Part shown: positions 8,947-16,884 of the stretch, piece after piece
Layout: every line of letters begins with the position of its first letter
Position numbering within the stretch: the stretch's first letter is position 1
DNA from: G965279355 sp965279355
GTDB lineage: Bacteria > Pseudomonadota > Alphaproteobacteria > CACIAM-22H2
DNA: 64,000 bases
Assembly (NCBI GenBank): GCA_965279355.1
Contig: OZ257155.1
Coordinates: 3,162,001 to 3,226,000, forward strand
Reading direction: 5' to 3'
The notes under the pieces: model-generated
Told to the model about the DNA's origin: nothing
The model's input: the letters and a program-made list of their open reading frames with translations, nothing else
Databases searched by the model: none
Program-made: the position numbers and the translations under genes

Positions 8947-9900
8947 TCACCGTGATTGACGAAGGTAGTTTGCAAGTTTTTGCGCCATGAAGACTCGGGC
9001 GCCATAGATCGATTCGACCGTGGCGCCGGCAATGTGGGGAACGATGAGAAGATTGTCGTGCGAGCGGCTGTAGGCGATCAGCGGGTGATCGTGGAGCTCA
9101 GCCTCGGTCTTCCATTCGCCATCAACGACGTCCAGGCCCGCACCGGCAATGCGTCGATTCGTCAACGCCTCCAGAAGCGCTGCTTCATCGACGATACGGC
9201 CGCGGCTTGTATTCAGAAGAATCGCCGACGGCTTCATTTTCTCGAAAGCAGACCGGCCAATCATACCTTCGGTGTCCGCCTTGAGATGCACGTGAACGGT
9301 GACGACATCGGATCGCCTAAGGAGGTCGTCGAGCGAAACCATTTCCACGCCCGGCAACGACACGGACGCCGCGTCGTGGGCTATGACGTTCATGGCGAAG
9401 CCCTGGCCGATCCGCGCCGAAATCCGCCCCAGCCTGCCAAGGCCGACAATGCCGAGCGTTTTCCCCAGCAACTGGAAGCCGGTGTATTTTTCACGCGACC
9501 ATTTGCCGAGCTTGGCATCCGCCTGCGCCGGCACCAGCTTGCGATTGAGGGCCAACAGAAGAGTAAACGCCATCTCCGCGGTCGCAGAGAAGCTGTTGAT
9601 TAGGTCGTATTCCTTGGCGATATCGAAGCAGACAATGTTGCGCCGGCGGATTTCGGCCAGATCCATATGATCGTTTCCGGTCGACGGGCTGCCGATCACC
9701 CGGAGTTTGGGCGCATGGTCTAGAAACTCCGCATCGATCCTGACACTCGCCGATGCGAGATAGGCATCGATATCGCGCAGCGCGGGCAGAACAATTTCCC
9801 GATCTGCTGGCAGGGACGTCAGCTTACCCACCGCCTCAAGCGCAGCCTTGGCCTCCGGCGCGCCCACGATATCGAGAGTATTGAGAATGTTAAATTCCAT
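8947..9900 (-). CDS. D-isomer-specific 2-hydroxyacid dehydrogenase (SerA-like)
   Basis: 317 aa. The NAD-binding Rossmann motif GLGRLG lies at 153-158; the substrate/catalytic residues of the family are visible as the Arg of NTSRGRIVD and the His of VPHIAGAT. It oxidises or reduces a 2-hydroxy/2-keto acid with NAD. It lacks the C-terminal ACT region of housekeeping SerA, so a dedicated role in the sugar locus is more likely, for example on a lactyl-, glyceryl- or other acid-type sugar substituent. I start it at ATG 9900; TTG 9903 directly upstream is also open. It begins 3 bases after the cytidylyltransferase stop. Confidence 0.82.
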   Translation of the reverse strand: MEFNILNTLDIVGAPEAKAALEAVGKLTSLPADREIVLPALRDIDAYLASASVRIDAEFLDHAPKLRVIGSPSTGNDHMDLAEIRRRNIVCFDIAKEYDLINSFSATAEMAFTLLLALNRKLVPAQADAKLGKWSREKYTGFQLLGKTLGIVGLGRLGRISARIGQGFAMNVIAHDAASVSLPGVEMVSLDDLLRRSDVVTVHVHLKADTEGMIGRSAFEKMKPSAILLNTSRGRIVDEAALLEALTNRRIAGAGLDVVDGEWKTEAELHDHPLIAYSRSHDNLLIVPHIAGATVESIYGARVFMAQKLANYLRQSR

Positions 9901-9903
9901 CAA

Positions 9904-10470
9904 TTAGCGGAACGTAGCGGGACGGCTGGTACGAAGGCGCGCTTCAGCCTTTTCCAAGTCGGCTGGATAATGGATGTTGGTGCAATCGTCGACGATCGTA
10001 ATGTCCTTGCGACTTTCGCCGGTATCGACGAAATGACGGGACAGGACGTAATGCGCGCCGCTCTTGGCGCCATTCGGTTCCTTGCTCATGACCCGGTCAA
10101 CGCCTTCGCGCTCGAAGATTGCCAACGTCTCGTCTACGGATAGCTGACGGTCCGGATGATCGGGTTGGAGGCCGACAACGATCGTCGCCTTTCCACACTC
10201 GGGAATTTGCCCGATGGCATGACGGTAGACATCCAGAATCGGGACATCGCCGCCGAGGCTCTCGGGGCGACGAACCACCTTGATTCCCCGCGTCTTAGCG
10301 TGGGCCTCGATCTCGTCGCTATCGGTCGAGACGTAAATACTGTCGGTGCGTTTGCTCGCCAGTGCGGCGTCGATCGCCCAGTCGATCATCGGACGACCGG
10401 CGACGAGCACCATATTCTTCTGCGGAAGTCGGCTCGATGCGCCTTTCGCCGGAATGATGATCACAATCAC
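9904..10470 (-). CDS. CMP-sugar-type cytidylyltransferase (acylneuraminate cytidylyltransferase family)
   Basis: 188 aa from GTG 10470, which overlaps the GNAT stop as GTGA. The family signature is PAKGASSRLPQKN near the N-terminus, followed by the STDSDEI strand and late acidic residues (IVDDCTN). Enzymes of this group (NeuA, PseF, LegF, SpsF-like) activate acidic sugars as CMP derivatives. It is somewhat shorter than typical NeuA (~225 aa). Longer in-frame starts only add sequence overlapping the GNAT gene. Context suggests activation of the locus-specific sugar, but no NeuB-type nonulosonate synthase is encoded in the window. Confidence 0.8.
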   Translation of the reverse strand: MIVIIIPAKGASSRLPQKNMVLVAGRPMIDWAIDAALASKRTDSIYVSTDSDEIEAHAKTRGIKVVRRPESLGGDVPILDVYRHAIGQIPECGKATIVVGLQPDHPDRQLSVDETLAIFEREGVDRVMSKEPNGAKSGAHYVLSRHFVDTGESRKDITIVDDCTNIHYPADLEKAEARLRTSRPATFR

Positions 10471-11306
10471 AGAAAATCCTGCAGATGAATGTGGAAGGTT
10501 AGCTTGGTGCAAACAGGCTTGAAGCCCATCGATGCGTAAAGCGCCGTCGAGGGTATGTTGGTGTTCTGCGTGCCGACGAGCATGCGATTTGACCGGCCGG
10601 CGTAGTGGCAGATTGCGGCTTCTACCAACCGCCGGCCGATTCCCAGACGCTGCGCTTCGGGAAGCACGCCAATCAGGTCTATTGCGGCGTCCTCTCCGCT
10701 GCGGATGCACGCGTTGGCGCCGACAATCTTATTGTCCTGTCGCGCGACGAAAACGGCATCGGCTCTACCGAGTGCTGCGTTTCGCATCCATTCCGCTTTC
10801 AGGGAATCCGCCCCCGCACCGGGAAGCCGCGCGTCCTGATGAAAGCGATCGAACTGGAAGCAACGTTGGCCAATAAAGGCGCATGCATCCGCGTCGGCAG
10901 CCATTGCAATCGAAATATCGGGCGGCAGGGATGAGCCTTGTTTCTCAAGCGTCCGCGCAAATGTGACCAGCTGTTCTACTTCGGCAACCCCTGTCTCGCG
11001 GATGGCATTCAGGCGCGACAGATCGTCGGCATCGACACGAAACGCCGCGAAATCGACACCTTCAGCCGCGATCGCCGCAAGACCCTCCCGCGCCGTCGCG
11101 GGGAGATCATTGTCGTTTTCCGCGACGAGCGAAACAATGCGCACACAGTTGAGCCCGAGATGTCGCGTCTCGAAAGGCTGTGGCAGAATTGCCAATGCCG
11201 ACAACGTATCTTCGGGGGAGCCGCGGAGAAAAACCGAAGCGTTAGGATTCGCGGTCAGGCGCAGACGCTTCAGCAACTCGCCGTCTTGAGATTGTGCCCG
11301 GCGCAA
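10467..11306 (-). CDS. GNAT-family N-acetyltransferase
   Basis: 279 aa. The C-terminal half is a GNAT domain: IDLIGVLPEAQRLGIG is motif A with the Q/R-x-x-G-x-G pyrophosphate loop, followed by LVEAAICHY. The N-terminal ~120 residues are a second, unrecognised alpha/beta region. The probable start is TTG 11306, preceded by AGGA seven bases upstream, which overlaps the stop of the epimerase gene. Its place directly after an aminotransferase and an epimerase suggests acetylation of a new sugar amino group, giving the N-acetyl that the amidotransferase may modify. That role is inferred. Confidence 0.75.
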   Translation of the reverse strand: MRRAQSQDGELLKRLRLTANPNASVFLRGSPEDTLSALAILPQPFETRHLGLNCVRIVSLVAENDNDLPATAREGLAAIAAEGVDFAAFRVDADDLSRLNAIRETGVAEVEQLVTFARTLEKQGSSLPPDISIAMAADADACAFIGQRCFQFDRFHQDARLPGAGADSLKAEWMRNAALGRADAVFVARQDNKIVGANACIRSGEDAAIDLIGVLPEAQRLGIGRRLVEAAICHYAGRSNRMLVGTQNTNIPSTALYASMGFKPVCTKLTFHIHLQDFL

Positions 11307-11310
11307 CAGG

Positions 11311-12381
11311 TTATCCTACCTTTGCGTGCGCGCGTTCCCATTCGCGCGCGTAGTGGCCGCAATATTCCAGATAGCCCGTCTCGAGAGGCCGGCGCGGAAC
11401 GAAGCCAAGGAACTCCTTCGCGCGATTCATCTTCAGCGTGCCGCGCTTGGGCTTTTCCGGAGCAGCGGGCCGATCTTCCAAGCGGACATTAGGAACAACT
11501 TGTTTCACGATCGCGGCGAGTTCTGCAATCGTGCGGGCGCTGCCATAGGTGATGTTGAAGGTCCTGGATAATCCACCAGGCAATGCCAAGGAGCGGACAA
11601 TTCCCTCGACGAGATCGTCGACATAGGTGAAATCGAGGCGCCCGCTTCCGCCGCCTTCGAGAAGGAGCGGTTTGCCCATCAAGGCGTTCTCGATGAATTT
11701 CTGGGTGACGCGACCGGAAACACAGCGAATTCCATAGAGGGCGCTTGGACGGACTATTGTGTAGTCGATCCCGTAAAGCTCCTTGGCCTCGCGCATCATA
11801 CGCTCGCCGATGTATTTCCCGTTTGCATAGACGCCCCGCGGCTGCGGGCGTGTAGTCTCGTCCACGGAATCGCCTTCAAAGTCGCCATAGACGGTTGACG
11901 ACGACATGAAGGCTACATGCCGGCAGCTTGAATTTTTCAGACGGCAGAGCTCGAGGAGATTGCGAAGGGTGGATATCTGCAGATCGTAAGCAAGTCCAGG
12001 AACCTGGTTTGCGATTACGGCGCTGGAAATGGCGGAGAGGTGAACCGCCTTTGTCGGCTGAAAATCACTGAAACTGCTCGTCAGCTCCGCCATGTGCCGT
12101 GCGTCGATGTTGTCAATCATGATCCCGGCCTCGCGAAGAAGCGCAAAGCGTGCAATCAGGAAATTGATATAGAGCTGCCGGCGGGCTTCATCGAGCGAGC
12201 GGTCGCTGACGACCTTCACGATATTATTGATCTGCATGTTGTCGATCACGAGGACCTCGGCGCCCTTGCGTCGACATTCGAGTGCCAGGTGATGGCCGAT
12301 AAATCCGGCGCCGCCAATTAGGATGACGCGCTGGCCGCTGAGAGAAACGGTGTCGTAGGAAATTGCGGATTGCTCGACCAT
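11311..12381 (-). CDS. NAD-dependent epimerase/dehydratase (extended SDR)
   Basis: 356 aa. Rossmann motif GGAGFIG at 23-29 and active-site Tyr/Lys Y185/K189 (YANGK). The LSAISSAV segment and C-terminal substrate-binding region are those of extended SDRs acting on nucleotide sugars. 4-epimerase, 4,6-dehydratase or 4-reductase activity cannot be told apart by eye. ATG 12381. It sits 14 bases after the aminotransferase gene. A role in making the keto- or epimerised sugar intermediate is likely. Confidence 0.85.
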   Translation of the reverse strand: MVEQSAISYDTVSLSGQRVILIGGAGFIGHHLALECRRKGAEVLVIDNMQINNIVKVVSDRSLDEARRQLYINFLIARFALLREAGIMIDNIDARHMAELTSSFSDFQPTKAVHLSAISSAVIANQVPGLAYDLQISTLRNLLELCRLKNSSCRHVAFMSSSTVYGDFEGDSVDETTRPQPRGVYANGKYIGERMMREAKELYGIDYTIVRPSALYGIRCVSGRVTQKFIENALMGKPLLLEGGGSGRLDFTYVDDLVEGIVRSLALPGGLSRTFNITYGSARTIAELAAIVKQVVPNVRLEDRPAAPEKPKRGTLKMNRAKEFLGFVPRRPLETGYLEYCGHYAREWERAHAKVG

Positions 12382-12395
12382 GATATCTCTATTTA

Positions 12396-13562
12396 TTAGG
12401 AGAGTTTGGATATGGCATTCTTTACGCTATCGACGACGAACGCCATGTCATCGGACGACAGGTGCGGTCCGACGGGCAGGGAGATTGCCCGGTCGCTTAT
12501 CCATTTCGCGACGGGAAAATCGCTGTCCATATAGCCGTATTTCGCGCGGTAATACGCGGACAGCGGAACCGGTACCGGATAGTGCACGCTGGTACCCACG
12601 CCGGCCTCGTTCAACTGCAAAATCAGCGTATTTCTATCGATGCGGCTGTCGGGACGGAGCACGATATTGACGCAATAGCATGCCGAGCGTGCCTTGCCGT
12701 GATCAATGGGGAAAGTCGCGAGCGCAGCGATGTCCCGCAGTCCGTCAAGAAGGATTCTGGTGTTGCTGCGCCGTGCTGCAAGAAACTGATCGAGCTGCCC
12801 CAGCTGCCCGATCCCGACCGCGGCATGAACCTCCGACATTCGGAAATTGTGACCGAGCGAGACGACGTCGTAGATACCCGGGATCTTGCGTTCATTTAGA
12901 CCCCGATCGTATCCGAAGGCCCGAAGGTGCCGCAGCTGCGCGGCTAGCTTGTCGTCATCCGTCGTCACCATGCCGCCTTCCAGCGTCGTGATGTGCTTCG
13001 CCGGGTAGAAGGAAAATGCACCTACGTCGCCAAGATGGCCGGGGTGGCGGCCGCTGTAAACCGCACCTAGGGCAAGCGCACAATCCTCGACGATCGCCAG
13101 CTTGTGCCGTTTGGCGAGCGCTGAGATCGCATCCATTTCGCAGGGCAGACCTAGGTAATGCACTGGCATGATGGCCCGGGTGCGCGGTGAGATGGCCGCT
13201 TCGGCAAGCGCCGGGTCCATATTTCCTGTCGCCCGCTCGACATCGACGAATACCGATCGCCCGCCCAGGTGCTCGACGACATGAGCGGTGGCAACGTGAG
13301 TCTGTGCCGGAACGAGGACTTCGTCTCCGGGCTTAAGATTGAGAGCCATCAGCGCGAGCTGCAGGCCGGTCGTGCAGGAGGAGACGGTGAGTGCGTGCTT
13401 TACGCCGATGCGTGCTGCGAACTTCTCCTCGAACTCCGTGCACCGCGGGCCGTGCGTGAGAACGGTCCCCCTCAGAACCTCAGCGGCAAGTTCGCGCTCG
13501 ACATCGCCGAGCATCGGTCTACCGAACGGAATCGAGCGCCCGGGTGATTGTGAAGTCGTCAT
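12396..13562 (-). CDS. DegT/DnrJ/EryC1/StrS sugar aminotransferase
   Basis: 388 aa, full length for the family. The PLP lysine is K189 in FYPAKHITTLEGG, and the conserved Asp/acidic pair is at VEDCA (D160). These enzymes transaminate keto-sugar nucleotides, usually from glutamate. With the Gfo/Idh oxidoreductase directly upstream (7 bases) this recalls the WbpB-WbpE step that installs a 3-amino group in UDP-diaminouronates, while a PseC/LegC-like 4-transamination is also possible. ATG 13562. Confidence 0.88.
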   Translation of the reverse strand: MTTSQSPGRSIPFGRPMLGDVERELAAEVLRGTVLTHGPRCTEFEEKFAARIGVKHALTVSSCTTGLQLALMALNLKPGDEVLVPAQTHVATAHVVEHLGGRSVFVDVERATGNMDPALAEAAISPRTRAIMPVHYLGLPCEMDAISALAKRHKLAIVEDCALALGAVYSGRHPGHLGDVGAFSFYPAKHITTLEGGMVTTDDDKLAAQLRHLRAFGYDRGLNERKIPGIYDVVSLGHNFRMSEVHAAVGIGQLGQLDQFLAARRSNTRILLDGLRDIAALATFPIDHGKARSACYCVNIVLRPDSRIDRNTLILQLNEAGVGTSVHYPVPVPLSAYYRAKYGYMDSDFPVAKWISDRAISLPVGPHLSSDDMAFVVDSVKNAISKLS

Positions 13563-13568
13563 GGCACT

Positions 13569-14570
13569 TCAGATGAGATAGGAAATTGGAACGGTTCGAC
13601 CTTTTTCCGCTGCCTCACGGACGGCAAAGCAGACGTCCATGATGCGGAAAATGTCACGCTCGTTCACGTTCGGCGGACGATCATTTCTGATCGCCTCGAT
13701 GAAGTCGGGCAGGAGATCGCCCTTTTCCATCCCGGGATAAGCGGCAGTCATCGGTGTTTCGTCCTCCGGCCTGTCGCTCGAAAACAGCTTTGCGTTCGGC
13801 AGGTCGTTGACGAAGGTGAGTTTTGAGCCATAGACATTTAACGCATGAAACTTGGTGCGTTGCGGCCCGAGGCTTGTTGCACATTTTGCAACCGCTCCCG
13901 ATTTCGCGCGCAGGAGTGCAACAAAGAAATCAGGGAACCGGTAGCTGGAGTTCTTTGTCAGCACGTTATTGGACATCGCGGCGGCTTCGGTAAATTCATC
14001 GTCCAGAAGCCAGCGCATCAGATCGATGAGGTGGATGCCTCCCCCATAGAAGGTGCAGTAGAAATCCATTTTCCCACGCCACCCCTCTGTGATCTTCCAG
14101 AGGATTTTATGGAGGTAGTCGCCTTCGAGATAGAAGATGTCGCCGAAGGCCCCTTCCTGGATCATGCGTTTAACCTCGCGAAAGCGAGGGCTCTGTCGCA
14201 GGATAAGGTTCGATGTGATTTTACGTCGATTGTCCGAAAGAGCGCGATACACGGCTTCGGCTTCACTACGATGCAAAACGGCCGGCTTCTCGACCATCGC
14301 ATGCTTGCCGTTGCGGAACGCCGAGAGCAGCTGTTCAGCATGGAAATTATCGTGGGAGCAGATCGAGACGACATCGATCTCGGGGTCTTCGGTAATAACT
14401 CTGTAGTTGTCGGCACGCCGAGAGATGCCGTAAGTATCCCCAATCTCTTCAAGCCGCGTGGGGTCAATATCGCAGATGGCGCGGACTTCGACTCCCGGAA
14501 TGGCCTGGTAGCTGCGGATATGCGCCTCGCCGACACCAAGTCCGATCACACCGCTGCGTAAAGGTTTCAT
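13569..14570 (-). CDS. Gfo/Idh/MocA-family oxidoreductase
   Basis: 333 aa. N-terminal Rossmann motif GLGVGEAH at 10-17, the EKP motif at 94-96, and a C-terminal alpha/beta GFO domain containing GGGIHLIDL. The family oxidises or reduces sugars and inositols with NAD(P). First gene of the minus-strand series running to position 31. Located with a DegT aminotransferase it may supply the 3-keto sugar, as WbpB does in Pseudomonas O-antigen synthesis; this is inference. Only 47 bases separate its ATG from the likely start of the divergent aldo/keto reductase, so the two promoters must share that short gap. Confidence 0.85.
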   Translation of the reverse strand: MKPLRSGVIGLGVGEAHIRSYQAIPGVEVRAICDIDPTRLEEIGDTYGISRRADNYRVITEDPEIDVVSICSHDNFHAEQLLSAFRNGKHAMVEKPAVLHRSEAEAVYRALSDNRRKITSNLILRQSPRFREVKRMIQEGAFGDIFYLEGDYLHKILWKITEGWRGKMDFYCTFYGGGIHLIDLMRWLLDDEFTEAAAMSNNVLTKNSSYRFPDFFVALLRAKSGAVAKCATSLGPQRTKFHALNVYGSKLTFVNDLPNAKLFSSDRPEDETPMTAAYPGMEKGDLLPDFIEAIRNDRPPNVNERDIFRIMDVCFAVREAAEKGRTVPISYLI

Positions 14571-14617
14571 GCTATCGCGAGGTTATTTTGGATGGCGCGG
14601 TCGACACGAGAGAGAAC

Positions 14618-15538
14618 ATGCAGGCTCTTACGCATACATTTCCCAGAACTACCTTGTCCCGCCTGACGCTTGGGACGGCGCAACTTGGAATGGCATACGG
14701 TATTGCCAATCGCAACGGCATTCCGGACGATCGAGTAACAAATGACATTCTCAATGCTGCTTGGGCAGGAGGGGTTCATTGTCTCGATACGGCCCGCATG
14801 TACGGCGATGCAGAGGGGCGCATTGGACGCTGGGTGCAACTGACCACACGTCGTCCACTGATGATCTCCAAGCTTCCGGCGGTTCCTGTCAGCAGCCCCG
14901 CCGATTTCGTCGAGCGTTCGTTCCGATTGTCTATCGAGGCACTCGGTGTCGATGCCATCGATGGCTATCTTGCACACCGTGCGAACGATTTGCAGTCGCC
15001 GATCGTACTCAACGCTATGCAGAATCTTGTGAGAAGCGGGCGGATTCGTGCCTACGGCGTTTCTGTTTATCGACCTGAGCAAATCGATGCGGCACTCAGG
15101 CTTGAGGGGCTGTCGTTGATTCAATGCCCGATCAATCTGTTTGACCAGCGGATCATCAGATCCGAGTTGCTTGAGCGATGCCGGGAGCGGGACGTGACGG
15201 TCTTTGCGCGAAGCGTTTTCCTGCAGGGCGGATTGCTTCTGGAGCCGGACGCTCTTCCGCCGTTTCTTTCCGGGTTGAAAGCGCCGCTCGTCGCCCTCCG
15301 GAAAACTGCTGATGCCTGCAGCAAGTCGGTGACAGAGCTTTCGATGCTGGCTGTGCGTGATCTCGCCGGCGTTGCCTCGATCGTCATAGGGGCCGAGACA
15401 GCGGGCCAGATCGCAGAGCTTGCACGCATTTGCACGCTCCCGCCGCTACCGGCGGATCTTCGTGACAGTCTCTGGAAACTCGGCGCCAAAATTCCCGCCT
15501 CCCTTTCTGATATTTCCGCGTGGCCCCGGGAACGTTGA
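14618..15538 (+). CDS. Aldo/keto reductase
   Basis: 306 aa from ATG 14618, which follows a purine-rich GAGAGAAC; an in-frame TTG at 14588 would extend it by 10 residues. N-terminal LGTAQLGMAYG, DTARMYGDAE (the catalytic Asp/Tyr region) and a late GAETAGQI cofactor segment fit the AKR fold, NADPH-dependent carbonyl reduction. AKRs of this type recur in polysaccharide loci next to cytidylyltransferases and Gfo/Idh enzymes. It is divergent from the Gfo/Idh gene and convergent with the NusG-like gene, with a strong palindrome between (15570-15591). Confidence 0.85.
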   Translation: MQALTHTFPRTTLSRLTLGTAQLGMAYGIANRNGIPDDRVTNDILNAAWAGGVHCLDTARMYGDAEGRIGRWVQLTTRRPLMISKLPAVPVSSPADFVERSFRLSIEALGVDAIDGYLAHRANDLQSPIVLNAMQNLVRSGRIRAYGVSVYRPEQIDAALRLEGLSLIQCPINLFDQRIIRSELLERCRERDVTVFARSVFLQGGLLLEPDALPPFLSGLKAPLVALRKTADACSKSVTELSMLAVRDLAGVASIVIGAETAGQIAELARICTLPPLPADLRDSLWKLGAKIPASLSDISAWPRER

Positions 15539-15569
15539 GTCTCGTGGCTTCAGCCATGCTACCGCCCTT

Positions 15570-15591
15570 CGGGTGAAACGCGTTTCACCCG
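15570..15591. terminator. Perfect palindrome between convergent genes, likely bidirectional terminator
   Basis: Arms CGGGTGAAACG / CGTTTCACCCG form a perfect 22-base palindrome between the stops of the aldo/keto reductase (15538, plus) and the NusG-like gene (15628, minus). As RNA it can fold into a stem of about 9 bp with a 4-base loop on either strand. No clean U-tract follows. Convergent placement favours termination; the core TGAAACG/CGTTTCA also looks like a LacI-family operator, which I consider less likely here. Confidence 0.5.
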
Positions 15592-15627
15592 TCGGTATTT
15601 CCGGAGCGCCGTCCCGCGACGGAGCTA

Positions 15628-16128
15628 TTAGTGCGCGACCTCCACGGAATCGACCGACACATGGACGCGCACTTGTCGACCCATCAAATCAAGCAGAAGC
15701 GCCACACGATCGTCATCGCAGGCACTGTCAAAAATTGCACCGTGATCGGCAAATGGACCGTCGATAATACGTACCCGTTGGCCCTGCCGGATGCCGGCAG
15801 CCGACAGAACAACAAGGCCATCTGTGTTCTCACGCATTTGAATCGACTCGATAATCGAGTCCGAGACCGGACGAGGATGCTCTCCATCGCTCAGCAAATA
15901 GTGAACGCCAATGGTTCCATTAATGGATCGCCACTGGCAATGTTCGATATCCATCCGCACAAAAAGGTAGCGGGGAAAAAGCGGCGCCCGAACCATCTCG
16001 ACGCGGCGTGCATGGCGCCGCCTGCGACGGTAGCAGGGAAGGTAGACGGCGAAATTCTGCGCGCGCAACTGATGCGCGGCACGCGCCTCCAGATGCGCGT
16101 GTGATCGGACGACGTACCAGCGTTCCAT
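15628..16128 (-). CDS. NusG/RfaH-like specialised transcription antiterminator
   Basis: 166 aa. The N-terminal NGN domain is visible (WYVVRSHAHLEARAAHQL, FPRYLFVRMD), and a C-terminal KOW region begins at RQGQRVRIIDGPFADH. The first segment departs from housekeeping NusG and the size matches RfaH/UpxY/LoaP-type regulators, which ride RNA polymerase to let it read through long polysaccharide operons. It lies 9 bases after the winged-helix regulator gene, so both belong to one regulatory operon. Likely targets are the long series at 14570-31 or 33361-22250; no ops-like element was identified. Confidence 0.85.
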   Translation of the reverse strand: MERWYVVRSHAHLEARAAHQLRAQNFAVYLPCYRRRRRHARRVEMVRAPLFPRYLFVRMDIEHCQWRSINGTIGVHYLLSDGEHPRPVSDSIIESIQMRENTDGLVVLSAAGIRQGQRVRIIDGPFADHGAIFDSACDDDRVALLLDLMGRQVRVHVSVDSVEVAH

Positions 16129-16137
16129 GCGTCCTTC

Positions 16138-16758
16138 TCACTGCTTTCCGCTGGCTGTGGCAAGGCGAAGGAGCGGCGGTGCCAACAGGCGTTGCGCCGG
16201 AGTCACGGCGGAGAGCGCCCTGTAGCATTCGAATGGGTTTTTGGCTTCAGTGATGATGACCGCATCAATCGCATCCGCACCCGCTGCGGATCGAAGAACA
16301 GGCAGGCCGTTGATGTGGTCTCGGTTGGTGGTTGCATCCACGATCCCCACAACCGTGATTTCGGCGTCTGCTGCCGAGAGCATCGCGATTTCCGCAAGCT
16401 CGCCCGAGCCGGCCAGGAGAACGCGGCGCCAGCCCCGTTTGCCGCAGTAATCGAACAGTTCAGCATATTCAGTGCGTGCACGCCGGAAGAAGCTCAGGGA
16501 AAAGTTCAGGTACTCGGCGACTAGGCGGCTCTTTTCCGCAAACCCTTCGGGCGTCAGGTAATAACCGTAACGCCGCATCGGCACTTGCGAGACTTTAATA
16601 AAGCCCTTGCGGACCGCGCGGCGGAGGAGGGCATTCGCCAAGCCGACGGCAATGCCGATACGGCCGGCCAACGACCGCTGCGTGGTTTGCGCTTCGGTTT
16701 CGACGGCCTCGAGAAGATCCAGCAGCTGCTCGGGCCGCTGAGAGGTCTCGATATTCAT
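16138..16758 (-). CDS. Winged-helix regulator with C-terminal Rossmann-like domain (EPS-associated MarR-like)
   Basis: 206 aa from ATG 16758. Residues ~25-75 form a winged helix (TTQRSLAGRIGI, recognition region VGLANALLRRAVRKGF, wing RRYGYYLTPEG). Residues ~104-190 look like a small nucleotide/CoA-binding fold (RVLLAGSGELAEIAM, VVGIVDATTN, INGLPVL), similar to the N-terminal fold of PglD-type sugar acetyltransferases. A fused DNA-binding and metabolite-sensing protein is inferred. ATG 16776 is 6 codons upstream, but it lies inside the first operator copy, so I prefer 16758. Two GTTCAT-N3-ATGAAC palindromes directly upstream suggest autoregulation. Confidence 0.78.
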   Translation of the reverse strand: MNIETSQRPEQLLDLLEAVETEAQTTQRSLAGRIGIAVGLANALLRRAVRKGFIKVSQVPMRRYGYYLTPEGFAEKSRLVAEYLNFSLSFFRRARTEYAELFDYCGKRGWRRVLLAGSGELAEIAMLSAADAEITVVGIVDATTNRDHINGLPVLRSAAGADAIDAVIITEAKNPFECYRALSAVTPAQRLLAPPLLRLATASGKQ

Positions 16759-16770
16759 ATGATCTATGTT

Positions 16771-16808
16771 GTTCATGGGATGAACGATAACACGTTCATA
16801 ACATGAAC
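16771..16808. promoter_or_regulatory. Twin palindromic operators GTTCAT-N3-ATGAAC
   Basis: Two copies of the same 15-base inverted repeat, GTTCATGGGATGAAC at 16771-16785 and GTTCATAACATGAAC at 16794-16808, with centres 23 bases apart (about two helix turns). They lie just upstream of the winged-helix regulator start at 16758. The arms are identical and only the 3-base spacer differs. This is the arrangement expected of a dimeric winged-helix repressor binding cooperatively at its own promoter. A GGCTTAGC direct repeat (16811 and 16842) lies just upstream. Confidence 0.65.
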
Positions 16809-16884
16809 ATGGCTTAGCGCATAGATTTAATTGGCAATCACGGCTTAGCCGATCAGCCGCAAAAAGCACAACTAGAGATAATAT

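Noticed and set aside
6757..8959. Two long plus-strand open frames opposite hisF, hisH and a methyltransferase
   Set aside because: The minus-strand genes have catalytic residues and coupled spacing; the plus frames do not resemble proteins.
16815..16860. TTGCCA as -35 of the winged-helix gene
   Set aside because: No acceptable -10 at 16-18 bases; the promoter could not be placed.
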